A DNA stretch of 64,000 bases. Source: Actinoplanes flavus. GTDB taxonomy: Bacteria; Actinomycetota; Actinomycetes; Mycobacteriales; Micromonosporaceae. The notes beneath the pieces were generated by a model. That model made no database searches. It was not told the DNA's origin and saw only the letters and a program-made list of their open reading frames with translations. Location: NCBI RefSeq assembly GCF_017592555.1, contig NZ_JAGFNS010000011.1, forward strand, positions 219,430-283,429, in the 5' to 3' direction. The position numbers and the translations under genes were made by a program. Below, piece by piece: positions 1 through 7,711 of this stretch (within the stretch, counting starts at the first letter, position 1; each line of letters starts with the position of its first letter).

Positions 1-214
1 TCACCTGGTGCTGCACGAACGCCTCACCGTCACTGGCCTGCAGGATCGATGGGCGATCGGCGACGAGGGCCGACGCGGTGCCCGCCGCCCGGGCCGCGAC
101 GGCGGCCGGATCGGTGGGCGGCAGGGCGGTCGCCGGTCCGGCGACCGCCACCATCGCGGACGCCGCCGCGGTGGCGGCGGTCAGCGCGATGACGACGGGG
201 GTACGGGATTTCAC
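1..214 (-). CDS. Secreted protein N-terminus, probably M4-type metalloprotease prepropeptide (partial)
   Basis: This is the first 71 codons of a gene that runs off the left edge. It starts with GTG at 214, preceded by a purine-rich ribosome site (GGAGAGGAGAAGG). Residues 1-30 form a classical Sec signal peptide: K-S-R, then a long Ala/Val hydrophobic run ending near ATALP. The rest (alanine-rich helix, then SALVADRPSILQASDGEAF) resembles the start of the FTP propeptide of secreted thermolysin-like proteases of actinomycetes. The catalytic domain lies outside the window, so the protease assignment is an inference from a short stretch. Secretion itself is well supported. Confidence 0.5.
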   Translation of the reverse strand, partial: MKSRTPVVIALTAATAAASAMVAVAGPATALPPTDPAAVAARAAGTASALVADRPSILQASDGEAFVQHQV

Positions 215-351
215 GCCTTCTCCTCTCCCGCCCCGGGGATGGCGGGCGGGCCTCGACCGTCCCGGGACGGGACGGCGGGTCACACCGAGGTGACTTGAGG
301 TGAGACGTTAGATATCGACCGGCGTCAGCGAATCGGGGAAAACCCTTGCGG

Positions 352-945
352 TCAGCCGCCTACTTCGCTGACCTCGACGAACGGCGCGCCGTTGAACCAC
401 TGTGCGTGAATGATGAAGCTGTGGTTCGTCTCGTTGAAGTAGACCGCCAGGTTGACGTCGGAGCCGGTCTTCTCCACCCGGTAACCGTCCGCGGGCGTGG
501 CGGTGACCAGGGAGACGATGCCCTCACTGGTCATCCTGACGACCGCCGTGCCGCCCTCGGTGGTGAAGGTCCGGACATAGGTCTTCACGCCGTCACTGGT
601 GGTGACGGTCCACCCGTTCTCGGTGGTCGTCGCCGGCTTCGTCGTGGTGGCCGGCGCGGTCGTGGCGCCGGTGGTCCGGCTCGGCGAGGGCCGGGTCCGG
701 CCGGGCTTCGCCGACGTGGTGGGCCGGGTGGTCCGGGCCGGTGCGGTCGTCTCCGCCACCGGCGGCGGCGCGTCGCTGGTCTCGGAGACCGCGGCGGGCG
801 CCGGTAACTGATCGATGTCCGGCAGCGCGCCGTTGTCGGCGCGGGCCGCGGTCAGCACCGGGGACAGCGCCACCGATCCGAGCACGATGCTGGTCGCGGT
901 GGCCAGGCACCAACCCGCTATCGGCACCCACCTGGAAGATCGCAC
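352..945 (-). CDS. Membrane-anchored protein with Thr/Pro linker and exported C-terminal domain
   Basis: This 197-residue protein starts with GTG at 945. Residues 5-32 form one hydrophobic segment (signal anchor or uncleaved signal). A Pro/Thr/Ala-rich linker follows (about 45-110, many TTR/TTKP steps), then a C-terminal domain of about 85 residues with alternating beta-type sequence (WTVTTSDGVKTYVRTFTTEG). I do not recognise the domain. The gene is divergent from the two-component pair at 982, with only 36 bases between the start codons, so the promoters must overlap. It could be a sensor accessory or a target of that system; this rests on position only. Confidence 0.75.
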   Translation of the reverse strand: MRSSRWVPIAGWCLATATSIVLGSVALSPVLTAARADNGALPDIDQLPAPAAVSETSDAPPPVAETTAPARTTRPTTSAKPGRTRPSPSRTTGATTAPATTTKPATTTENGWTVTTSDGVKTYVRTFTTEGGTAVVRMTSEGIVSLVTATPADGYRVEKTGSDVNLAVYFNETNHSFIIHAQWFNGAPFVEVSEVGG

Positions 946-981
946 GCGGCCATCTTCTCACCCGGTCTTATGGTTGTCGCC

Positions 982-1668
982 ATGGCGATGATCCTGTTGG
1001 TCGAGGACGACCGCATCATCACGGCCGCGCTGACCCGTGCGCTGACCGAGGCCGGGCACGTGGTGCGCCCGGTCGGTCAGGCTGCGCAGGCGCTGAAGAT
1101 CGTCACCCAGGAGCGGCCGGACCTGGTGATTCTCGACCTTGGACTGCCCGATATCGACGGCACCGACGCGCTGCGGATGATGCGGACCGTGTCCGACGTA
1201 CCGGTGATCGTCGCCACCGCCCGGCGCTCCGAGGCGGACATCATCGCGCTCCTCTCGGCCGGCGCCGACGACTACGTGACCAAGCCGTTCTCCGGTGGGC
1301 ACATCCTGGCCCGCATCTCCGCGGTGCTGCGCCGGGCCCGGACCACCATCGAGCAGCAGCCCAACACCATCACCGTGGGTGAACTGGTGATCAAGCCGCG
1401 GCAGCGCCGGGTGGAACTGCGTGGCGAGCCGTTGCAGCTGACCCGGCGCGAGTTCGACGTTCTCGCGTACCTTGCCGAGCGGGTCGGCCAGGTGATCAGC
1501 CGGCGCGAGCTGATGAACCAGGTGTGGCAGCAGGCCCGGATCGGCGAGGAGCAGACCATCGACGTCCACATCTCGTGGCTGCGCCGCAAACTCGGCGAGA
1601 CCGCCGCGAAACCGCGCTTCCTGCACACCGTCCGAGGGGTGGGCGTCATGATGGTCGATCCGCAATGA
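982..1668 (+). CDS. OmpR/PhoB-family response regulator
   Basis: A DNA-binding response regulator of 228 residues. The receiver domain (1-115) has all marker residues: acidic pocket E8-D9-D10, phospho-acceptor D52 in VILDLGLPD, T79 and K101. A winged-helix DNA-binding domain follows (about 130-225; RREFDVLAYLAE and VDVHISWLRRKLGE-type helices). In-frame ATGs exist at 970, 982 and 988. I chose 982 because the family starts one or two residues before the ILLVEDD strand; no strong ribosome site decides this. The stop overlaps the start of the kinase gene (ATGA), so the two are translationally coupled. Its target genes are unknown; the LPMO gene downstream is a candidate by position. Confidence 0.93.
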   Translation: MAMILLVEDDRIITAALTRALTEAGHVVRPVGQAAQALKIVTQERPDLVILDLGLPDIDGTDALRMMRTVSDVPVIVATARRSEADIIALLSAGADDYVTKPFSGGHILARISAVLRRARTTIEQQPNTITVGELVIKPRQRRVELRGEPLQLTRREFDVLAYLAERVGQVISRRELMNQVWQQARIGEEQTIDVHISWLRRKLGETAAKPRFLHTVRGVGVMMVDPQ

Positions 1669-2969
1669 GATGGGCGCTCAACCGGCTGGCGCTGGCCATC
1701 ACCTCGATGGTGGCTCTCGCCTTCCTGGTGCCGCTCGCGGTGGCCACCCGGCAGATCGCGTACGACCGGGCCATCTCGGACGCCCGGCAGCAGGCCACCT
1801 CGATGGTCACCGTGCTCGGTGTCGACAGCGACCTGGTCTCCCTCACCAACGCGGTGGCCAGCACCGCCGCGGGCAGCGCCGGAAACCTGGCGGTCCACCT
1901 GCCCGGCGTCGAGCCGATCGGCGCCAGCCATCTCAGTGACGCCACCGTGCAGCGGGCCGCGCAGGAACGCCGGGCCGCCACCTCGGACAGCGACGGCGGC
2001 GTCGCCTACCTCCAGCCGACCGTGCTGACCGACGGCCGGACCGTGGTGGTCGAGGTCTTCATCCCGGAGGCGGACACCCGGCGTGGCGTCGGCACGGCCT
2101 GGCTCTACCTGGGCGCGCTCGCCGTCGTCCTGGTCGGCGGCTCGATCCTCTTCGCCGACCGGCTCGGCAGCCAGCTGGTCCGGGCCACCCGCGGGCTCGC
2201 GGCGGCCAGCCGCCGCCTCGGCGGCGGCGAACTCAACGAGCGGATCACCCCGATCGGCCCGCGCGAGCTGCGCGACGCCGCCACCGCCTTCAACGGCATG
2301 GCCGACGATCTACGGCGCCTGCTCGACCGGGAGCGCGAGCTCGCCGCGGATCTCTCACACCGATTGCGTACGCCCCTGACCGGCCTCCGTCTCGACGTGG
2401 AGGCCATGCCGCCCGGCCCGATCGCGGAGCGGATGCGGCAGGCGTGCGACCTGCTCGACGAGGAGCTGGAGGCGATCATCACCGGCGCCCGGCTGGGCAG
2501 CATCGAGAAGCGCGGCTCCCAGCAGTGCGACCTGGTCGAGGTGCTGGCCGACCGGCTGGCCTTCTGGTCGGTGCTGGCCGAGGACCAGGAGCGCCCGTGG
2601 GAGGTGGTCGGCGGCCACGAGCCGGTGATGATCCCGATGCCGGCCGGTGACGTGATCCTGGTGGTCGACGCGCTGCTCGGCAACGTCTTCTCGCACACCC
2701 CGGACGGCACCGCGTTCCGGGTCAGCGTCTCGGCCAGCGGCCTGCTCGTCGACGACGCCGGCCCCGGCATCCCGGACCCGGAGACCGCCGTGCGGCGTGG
2801 CGTGAGCGGCGCCGGCTCCACCGGTCTGGGCCTGGACATCGTGCGCCGGACCGCGGAGACGGTCCGTGGTCAATTGGTCATCGACCGTAGCCCGCTGGGC
2901 GGCGCCCGCATCGGCTTCCTGCTCCACGCGCCCGTTCTGGAGCCGGCTGACCAGCGCAAACGTCGTTAG
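1665..2969 (+). CDS. Sensor histidine kinase partner of the response regulator
   Basis: A membrane sensor kinase of 434 residues that starts inside the stop codon of the regulator gene. Transmembrane segments lie at about 8-28 and 144-164, enclosing an extracytoplasmic sensor loop of about 115 residues. A HAMP linker (165-217) leads to the H box with phospho-acceptor H232 (ADLSHRLRTPL), then an N box (LLGNVFSHTPDG), G1 box (DDAGPGIPD) and G2 box (GSTGLGLDIV). All catalytic motifs are present. N-box divergence (NVFSH) is common in actinobacterial kinases. The ligand cannot be read from the sequence. The protein should phosphorylate D52 of the adjacent regulator. Confidence 0.93.
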   Translation: MRWALNRLALAITSMVALAFLVPLAVATRQIAYDRAISDARQQATSMVTVLGVDSDLVSLTNAVASTAAGSAGNLAVHLPGVEPIGASHLSDATVQRAAQERRAATSDSDGGVAYLQPTVLTDGRTVVVEVFIPEADTRRGVGTAWLYLGALAVVLVGGSILFADRLGSQLVRATRGLAAASRRLGGGELNERITPIGPRELRDAATAFNGMADDLRRLLDRERELAADLSHRLRTPLTGLRLDVEAMPPGPIAERMRQACDLLDEELEAIITGARLGSIEKRGSQQCDLVEVLADRLAFWSVLAEDQERPWEVVGGHEPVMIPMPAGDVILVVDALLGNVFSHTPDGTAFRVSVSASGLLVDDAGPGIPDPETAVRRGVSGAGSTGLGLDIVRRTAETVRGQLVIDRSPLGGARIGFLLHAPVLEPADQRKRR

Positions 2970-2989
2970 AACACGCTTTTAAAGGGGTT

Positions 2990-3019
2990 TGACGGTTCTG
3001 TTAAGGCTCCGTTATGGCA
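2990..3019 (+). promoter_or_regulatory. Candidate sigma-70-type promoter of the LPMO gene
   Basis: TTGACG at 2990-2995 and TATGGC at 3014-3019 are separated by 18 bases, about 55 bases before the LPMO start. The -35 is close to consensus and the -10 is moderate. The site lies in the only gap between the kinase gene and the LPMO gene, consistent with separate transcription of the oxygenase. Confidence 0.45.
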
Positions 3020-3073
3020 GCCCCTCCTAATGTTCGGCCGGTAACTGCCGGGTCGAACCGATGGAGAGCTGAC

Positions 3074-3877
3074 ATGCGCAGGAAGATCGCCTACCCGCTG
3101 GCCACCCTCGGGATGGTCGCCTCCACCCTGGCGGTCGCGTCGTCGCCCGCCCTGGCACACGGCTACGTCTCCTCGCCCCCGAGCCGGCAGGCGCTCTGCG
3201 CGGCCGGCACGGTCACGAACTGTGGCGCCATCCAGTTCGAGCCGCAGAGCGTCGAGGCCCCGAAGGGGTCCAAGCAGTGCAACGGCGGAAACGCCAACTT
3301 CACGGTCCTGAACGACGAGTCCCGGAACTGGCCGGCCACCACCGTCGGAAAATCGGTGACCTTCAACTGGGTGCTGACCGCCCGGCACCGGACCGCCACC
3401 TGGGTGTACTACGTGGACGGCGCCGCGGTCGCCACGTTCGACGACAAGAACGCCATCCCCGCGGCCACCGTCTCGCACACCGTCGACCTGAGCCGGTTCT
3501 CGGGCCGCAAGACCGTCCTCGCGGTGTGGAACATCGGGGACACCGTCAACGCCTTCTACAACTGCGTGGACGTCAACATCGGCGGCTCCGGCTCGACGAC
3601 GCCGACCACGACGCCGACCACCGCGCCGACCACCGCCGCGCCGACGACCGCTCCCACCAAGGCGCCCACCACCGCGCCGACGACCGCCCCGGCCACGACC
3701 GCCCCGACCAGGACGACCGCCCCCGGGAACGGGACCGCGTGGGCGCCCGGGGTGTCGTACAAGATCGGTGACGTGGTGACCTACGAGGGCGTCTCCTACC
3801 AGTGCCGCCAGGCGCACTCGTCGATCCGCAGCTGGGAACCCGGCATCTGGACGCTCGCCCTCTGGCTGCCGCTGTGA
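3074..3877 (+). CDS. Secreted AA10 lytic polysaccharide monooxygenase with chitin-binding module
   Basis: A copper enzyme that oxidatively cleaves chitin (or cellulose) chains outside the cell. Residues 1-28 are a Sec signal peptide cleaved after ALA, which exposes H29 as the mature N-terminus, required for the histidine brace. The second brace histidine is H105 in TARHRTATW, and the axial Phe lies in NAFYNCVDVNI; both match the AA10 chitin-active pattern. A Thr/Pro/Ala linker (about 172-215, repeated TTAPTT) leads to a C-terminal CBM5/12-type chitin-binding module (WAPGVSYKIGDVVTYEG... with aromatic residues). ATG 3074 was chosen because GGAGA lies 6-8 bases upstream and the signal peptide then begins properly. 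It overlaps the next gene by four bases (GTGA). Confidence 0.95.
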   Translation: MRRKIAYPLATLGMVASTLAVASSPALAHGYVSSPPSRQALCAAGTVTNCGAIQFEPQSVEAPKGSKQCNGGNANFTVLNDESRNWPATTVGKSVTFNWVLTARHRTATWVYYVDGAAVATFDDKNAIPAATVSHTVDLSRFSGRKTVLAVWNIGDTVNAFYNCVDVNIGGSGSTTPTTTPTTAPTTAAPTTAPTKAPTTAPTTAPATTAPTRTTAPGNGTAWAPGVSYKIGDVVTYEGVSYQCRQAHSSIRSWEPGIWTLALWLPL

Positions 3878-4491
3878 AGGCCCGTCACGTAGCCGCCCTG
3901 GTCATCGCGGCCGCGCCGCTCCTGCTCGGGGCGTGCGGCACCGCGGCCGACAAGCCGGAGGCCGCGCCGGCCGCCACGGCCCCGGCGCAGAACGTCAAGA
4001 ACGTCTCCGAGATCACCGCCGGGTCGACCTTCAACGACACCGACGTGATGTTCCTCCAGATGCTGATCGACAACCAGCAGCAGGGGCAGCAGATGGCGCA
4101 GATCGCCGCCGAGCGCGCCACCCGCCCCGAGGTCGTCGAGCTGGCCGAGGCTGTCCAGGTCACCCAGGCCGACGAGATCAAGATGATGACGAACTGGCTC
4201 ACCGAGTGGGGTAAGCCCGCCACCCTCGACGAGCGGACCAGCCTGCACGCCGATCACGGTGGTCTGCCGGCCACCAGCGAGAAGGAGATCGCGGCGCTGA
4301 AGACCATGAAGAAGGCGCAGTTCGAGACCGCCTTCCTCAACCTCTTCCTCGGTCACCAGCACAACGCCGTCGAATTCGCCCAGCTCGAACTCTCCAAGGG
4401 TGGCAACGAGCAGGCCAAGGCCTTCGCCGAACGGGTCAAGCAGTCGCGTACCGACCAGGTCCAGCAGATGCTCAAGCTGCTGGCCGGCTGA
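3874..4491 (+). CDS. DUF305-family lipoprotein
   Basis: A 205-residue exported lipoprotein. The signal peptide ends in the lipobox LLGAC with lipidated C21. The body is a ferritin-like DUF305 four-helix domain: FNDTDVMFLQMLIDNQQQGQQMA, later LHADHGG and FLGHQHNAVEFA. The first histidine pair typical of the family (EHHxQA) is replaced by DNQQQG, so metal binding may be altered, while HADH and GHQH remain. GTG 3874 overlaps the LPMO stop, so translation is probably coupled; a longer upstream start would run far into the LPMO gene and lacks a signal peptide. Coupling to a copper oxygenase suggests, but does not prove, a copper-related role. Confidence 0.88.
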   Translation: MKARHVAALVIAAAPLLLGACGTAADKPEAAPAATAPAQNVKNVSEITAGSTFNDTDVMFLQMLIDNQQQGQQMAQIAAERATRPEVVELAEAVQVTQADEIKMMTNWLTEWGKPATLDERTSLHADHGGLPATSEKEIAALKTMKKAQFETAFLNLFLGHQHNAVEFAQLELSKGGNEQAKAFAERVKQSRTDQVQQMLKLLAG

Positions 4492-4504
4492 ACCAGCGGG
4501 GGAT

Positions 4505-4543
4505 CAGGAATGGGACGACCCACCCGGGTCCGTCCCATTCCTG
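4505..4543 (+). terminator. Intrinsic-type terminator hairpin after the LPMO/DUF305 genes
   Basis: CAGGAATGGGACG and its exact reverse complement CGTCCCATTCCTG form a 13-bp stem around a 13-base loop, just after the stop at 4491. There is no long T-tract, as is usual in actinobacteria. It also shows that the next gene should start downstream of it. Confidence 0.75.
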
Positions 4544-4578
4544 CTCTTCAGGCAGGTTGGTCCGCATACCTTGGGTAC

Positions 4579-5709
4579 ATGCTTGCCTGGTTTCTCTCCG
4601 TCACCCTCGCCGCCGGCGCGGCAGCGAGCCCCGCGGCCGCGGCCGCCGCACCGGTCTGGGACCACCCCGGCTACGACGCCGAGAACAGTCACTACAACCC
4701 GGCGGAAGACGTGATCAACGCCGGCAGCATCCGCCGGGCCGGCAAGAAGTGGCAGGTCAAGCTGCGGTCCAGCGACACCAGCTGCTCCGGCTACTCGGCG
4801 CCCCTGCTGTCCGGAGGTCGCGTCGTCACCACCGACCAACTCGGCGTCTCGGCCTACACGGCCGACACCGGGCGGCTGCTGTGGCGGTACGACTGGGACG
4901 ACCCCGGCGACAACGGGACACCCCGGCTCGGCATCGTCGACGGGCTCGTCATCCTGACCAACAACGGCTGCAACTCACAGAGCGACCCGGACGGGCAGAT
5001 CGTCGCCCTCGACCTGCGCAGCGGACTGCCCCGCTGGCGACAGGGCACCGACATCCCGGTGGTCGACAGCTCCGTCGACAAGGGCGTCATCGTGGTGTCC
5101 GGCGGATCGCCCTCGGACGAGGACAAGGTCGTGGCGTTCTCGGCCCGCGACGGCCGCACCCTCTGGACCAGGGCGAAGCACCTGTCCTCCGGCGTGTCCG
5201 CGAACGGGACGATCCTTCTTCGCCGGACCGACGGCAGCGAGGCCGCCCAGAACGAGAGCACCGGTGTGGACATCGTCACCGGGCGGGTGCGATGGACCCG
5301 CAAGGCCGACTGGACCGCCGAGGCCGCCGACCCCGACGGCACCCGGTTCTACGTCAGAGACGAGAAGACCCAGCTGCTCAGCGCCGTCCGGGTCGCCGAC
5401 GGGCAACCCGCGTGGACGGCGCCGCTGTTCCCGTCCATGATCGCGGTCGACGGGAACCGCCTCTACCGGGTGTTCGACAAGGGCATCGAGGCGTTCCGGG
5501 TGACCGACGGGAAACGGCTCTGGACCGTACGGTCGACCACCGAGACGGCTCAGCCGGTACGGGCCGGTGGGCTGCTCTACAGCGGCGGGCAGGTGCGCAA
5601 GGCCGCCGACGGGACGGTGGCCGGGCCCACCTACGCCGGAGAGGTCATCGTCGCCGGCGGGCGGATCCACCAGGTGCTCGACGGGACGCTCAGCTCGTAC
5701 GCCCCCTGA
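4579..5709 (+). CDS. Secreted PQQ-like beta-propeller repeat protein
   Basis: A 376-residue exported protein built of outer-membrane-assembly/PQQ-type beta-propeller blades. Typical blade strings recur: TADTGRLLWRYDWDD, DLRSGLPRWRQ, SARDGRTLWTRAK, VDIVTGRVRWTRKA, VRVADGQPAWTA, FRVTDGKRLWTV. Start ATG 4579 gives a clean signal peptide (MLAWFLSVTLAAG... ending at AAAAAAPVW). An upstream in-frame ATG at 4510 would sit inside the terminator stem and spoil the signal peptide. No PQQ-dehydrogenase catalytic residues are evident, so a structural or ligand-binding role is more likely than enzymatic. The 3' end overlaps the convergent gene by 20 bases. Confidence 0.88.
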   Translation: MLAWFLSVTLAAGAAASPAAAAAAPVWDHPGYDAENSHYNPAEDVINAGSIRRAGKKWQVKLRSSDTSCSGYSAPLLSGGRVVTTDQLGVSAYTADTGRLLWRYDWDDPGDNGTPRLGIVDGLVILTNNGCNSQSDPDGQIVALDLRSGLPRWRQGTDIPVVDSSVDKGVIVVSGGSPSDEDKVVAFSARDGRTLWTRAKHLSSGVSANGTILLRRTDGSEAAQNESTGVDIVTGRVRWTRKADWTAEAADPDGTRFYVRDEKTQLLSAVRVADGQPAWTAPLFPSMIAVDGNRLYRVFDKGIEAFRVTDGKRLWTVRSTTETAQPVRAGGLLYSGGQVRKAADGTVAGPTYAGEVIVAGGRIHQVLDGTLSSYAP

Positions 5710-6103
5710 GCCGCCGACGCCGCAGGTGCAGGGAGACGAACCCGACCAGGACCGACGCCGACGCCAGCGAAATGAAGATCATCAGCGCGCCGACCGCCCA
5801 CAGGCCGGTCTCGTCCGCCGAGGCCGTCACGCTGAACGCCGCGGTGAACGCCAGCGTCATGGCGGCCGCCGCGGACAACGGCAGCACACCCAGCTGCACG
5901 GCGCCGAACATGATCACGATCAGGGTCAGGACACAGCCCGCCACCTGCCACGCCTCGTACGGGCCACTGCCGTCGGCCTGGTACTCGTGGTCCCAGCCCA
6001 GCCAGCCGAACCAGGTGAGCGCGGAAAGGACGGCCACGGCCAGGGCGCCGGCCGTCTGAAAGATGGAGCGAGCCCTGGTGGACTGCGCGGGAACCTCGGT
6101 CAT
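5690..6103 (-). CDS. Small integral membrane protein, four predicted TM helices
   Basis: A 137-residue protein with hydrophobic segments at about 14-33, 50-72, 77-95 and 103-124. It has an Arg-rich cytoplasmic tail (SLHLRRRRLRGRTS) and a short acidic loop containing WDHEYQADGSGPYEAW. I do not recognise the family. The 3' ends of this gene and the propeller gene overlap by 20 bases on opposite strands. It is divergent from the MFS pump. Confidence 0.75.
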   Translation of the reverse strand: MTEVPAQSTRARSIFQTAGALAVAVLSALTWFGWLGWDHEYQADGSGPYEAWQVAGCVLTLIVIMFGAVQLGVLPLSAAAAMTLAFTAAFSVTASADETGLWAVGALMIFISLASASVLVGFVSLHLRRRRLRGRTS

Positions 6104-6153
6104 GGCACGGAGCGTAATGGGCGCGCTTCACCCGTACCGGGAAAGGTCTTCCT

Positions 6154-6264
6154 GAGGACCGCAACCATGCAGGTTGCGATTGCGGAGTTCCGCGGGCCCA
6201 GGCCGAAGCGGAACGCGAGGCCGGCCCGAAGAAGGAGGTGGCGCCGAGAGACGGCGCCACTTTC
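6154..6264 (+). promoter_or_regulatory. Candidate ribosome-mediated attenuator leader of the MFS gene
   Basis: GAGGA at 6154-6158 sits 8 bases before ATG 6167, which opens a leader frame beginning MQVAIAEFRGPRPKRN and rich in Arg/Pro. The ATG is flanked by a perfect inverted repeat (GCAACC 6161-6166, GGTTGC 6172-6177). Downstream, AAGGAGG and GGCGCCG (6240-6246) pair with CGGCGCC (6252-6258) and following pyrimidines to form a bulged hairpin before the pump start at 6294. Leader peptide plus hairpin ahead of an efflux gene is the layout of antibiotic-inducible attenuators. The leader frame has no stop before the pump start, which weakens the case. Confidence 0.4.
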
Positions 6265-6293
6265 CTTGTGGGGGTGCCGCCGCCTTGGCTCCG

Positions 6294-7541
6294 ATGTTCG
6301 CGCCGCTCCGAGAGCGCAACTACCGCCTGTGGGCGGCCGCCGACCTGGTCTCGGTCAGCGGCACCTGGATGCAGGTGCTGGCGCTGAACTGGCTGATCCT
6401 GTCGGCGACCGGCTCGGCCACCGCGATGGGCGCGGTCGTCATGCTGCAATCTCTGCCGGTGCTGCTGCTCGGCAGCTGGGGCGGCGCGCTCGCCGACCGC
6501 CTCCCGGCCCGGCCGCTGCTGATCGCCTTCCAGGCCACCCGCGCTCTGCTCGCCCTCGCCCTGATCCTTCCCTCCCTCTTCCCGGGCGGCTTCACCAGCG
6601 GCAACTGGCTGATCTACGGCGTCGCGCTGGCCTCCGGCGTGATCGGCTCCTTCGAAGGCCCGGTGCTCGGCCGCTTCGGCTCGGCCCTCGTGCCGAAGGA
6701 CGCCCTGGCCTCCGCCCTGGCGCTCGGCTCGGTCCTCAGCTCGGCCGGCCGCATCGGCGGCATGGCCCTCGGCGGCGTGCTGATCGGCATCACCGGCCCG
6801 TCCGCCCTCTTCCTGATCAACGCGGTCTCGTACCTCGGCGTGATCCTCGCCCTGTTCGCCATGCGCCTCGGCGACATGCGCACCCTCGCCTCCGCTCCCG
6901 CCGGCCAGGGCGGCGTGCTGGCCGGATTCCGCTACCTGCTCGGCCAGCCGGTCATCCTGATCGTCCTGGCGCTGTCGTTCGTGCTCGGCTCCCTCGGCCG
7001 CAACTACCAGGTCTCGATGGCCGCCATGGTCTCCGGGCCGCTGGGCGGTTCGTCCGGATCGTACGGTCTGCTGTCGACGGTCTTCGCGGTCGGCGCGGTC
7101 GCCGGCGGCCTCCTGCTCGCCGGCAGCGGCCGCTCCACCCTGCGCGTCCTGCTCGGCACCGGCTTCCTGATGAGCGCCCTGCAATTCTGCTCCGGCCTGG
7201 CCCCGAACATCCTCGGCTTCGCCGCCCTGATCCTGCCCATCGCCGCCGGCGCCGTCGTCTTCGACACCGTCGTCTCCACCCGCATCCAGCTCGACACCCG
7301 CGAGGAGATGCGCGGCCGCGTCCTGGCCACGGTCGGCATCGTCTCGTCCCTGTCCGGCATCGTCGGCGCCCCCGCCATCGGCTGGCTCTGCGACTCGATG
7401 GGCGCGCGCGGCGCCCTCCTCCTGGCCGGCGCGGTCACCACGGTCGCGGCGGTGGCCGGCGGGATCGCCCTGATCCGCTTGAAGGGGCGGACCCTCAACC
7501 TGGCGTTCCTGCTGGGCCGCCCCGCCGAACAGCCCGCCTGA
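6294..7541 (+). CDS. MFS exporter (EntS/MFS_3-like)
   Basis: A 415-residue inner-membrane transporter of the major facilitator superfamily with about 12 hydrophobic helices. It opens with FAPLRERNYRLWAAADLVSVSGTWMQ, the typical start of the MFS_3 (enterobactin/macrolide exporter-like) group, and carries the loop 2-3 motif GGALADRLPARP. ATG 6294 was chosen because family members start 5-10 residues before RNYR; longer frames reach into the hairpin region. The substrate cannot be told; drug or siderophore export is usual. An upstream leader with a hairpin may control it. A hairpin at 7551-7586 follows the stop. Confidence 0.88.
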   Translation: MFAPLRERNYRLWAAADLVSVSGTWMQVLALNWLILSATGSATAMGAVVMLQSLPVLLLGSWGGALADRLPARPLLIAFQATRALLALALILPSLFPGGFTSGNWLIYGVALASGVIGSFEGPVLGRFGSALVPKDALASALALGSVLSSAGRIGGMALGGVLIGITGPSALFLINAVSYLGVILALFAMRLGDMRTLASAPAGQGGVLAGFRYLLGQPVILIVLALSFVLGSLGRNYQVSMAAMVSGPLGGSSGSYGLLSTVFAVGAVAGGLLLAGSGRSTLRVLLGTGFLMSALQFCSGLAPNILGFAALILPIAAGAVVFDTVVSTRIQLDTREEMRGRVLATVGIVSSLSGIVGAPAIGWLCDSMGARGALLLAGAVTTVAAVAGGIALIRLKGRTLNLAFLLGRPAEQPA

Positions 7542-7550
7542 CCTCCCCGA

Positions 7551-7586
7551 CGATGCCGCCCAGCCGATCCCGGCCGGGCGGCATCG
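7551..7586 (+). terminator. Terminator hairpin after the MFS gene
   Basis: CGATGCCGCCC (7551-7561) and GGGCGGCATCG (7576-7586) form an 11-bp perfect stem with a 14-base loop, ten bases after the MFS stop. Confidence 0.7.
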
Positions 7587-7711
7587 CCGTATCCGGACGG
7601 TGTGACCGTGAACTGTGACCTGTGGCCGCCCTTCCCAGCAGGCGCGGTCGTGGCCGGCCCGATTCGATAGCGTGAAAGCGCACCTCACCCACCACCCACC
7701 GAGGGGAACAA

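Noticed and set aside
5631..7688. Very long open frames opposite MFS and propeller genes
   Set aside because: They lie antisense to well-supported genes and have low-complexity Arg/Gly/Ala composition, as expected from high GC content.
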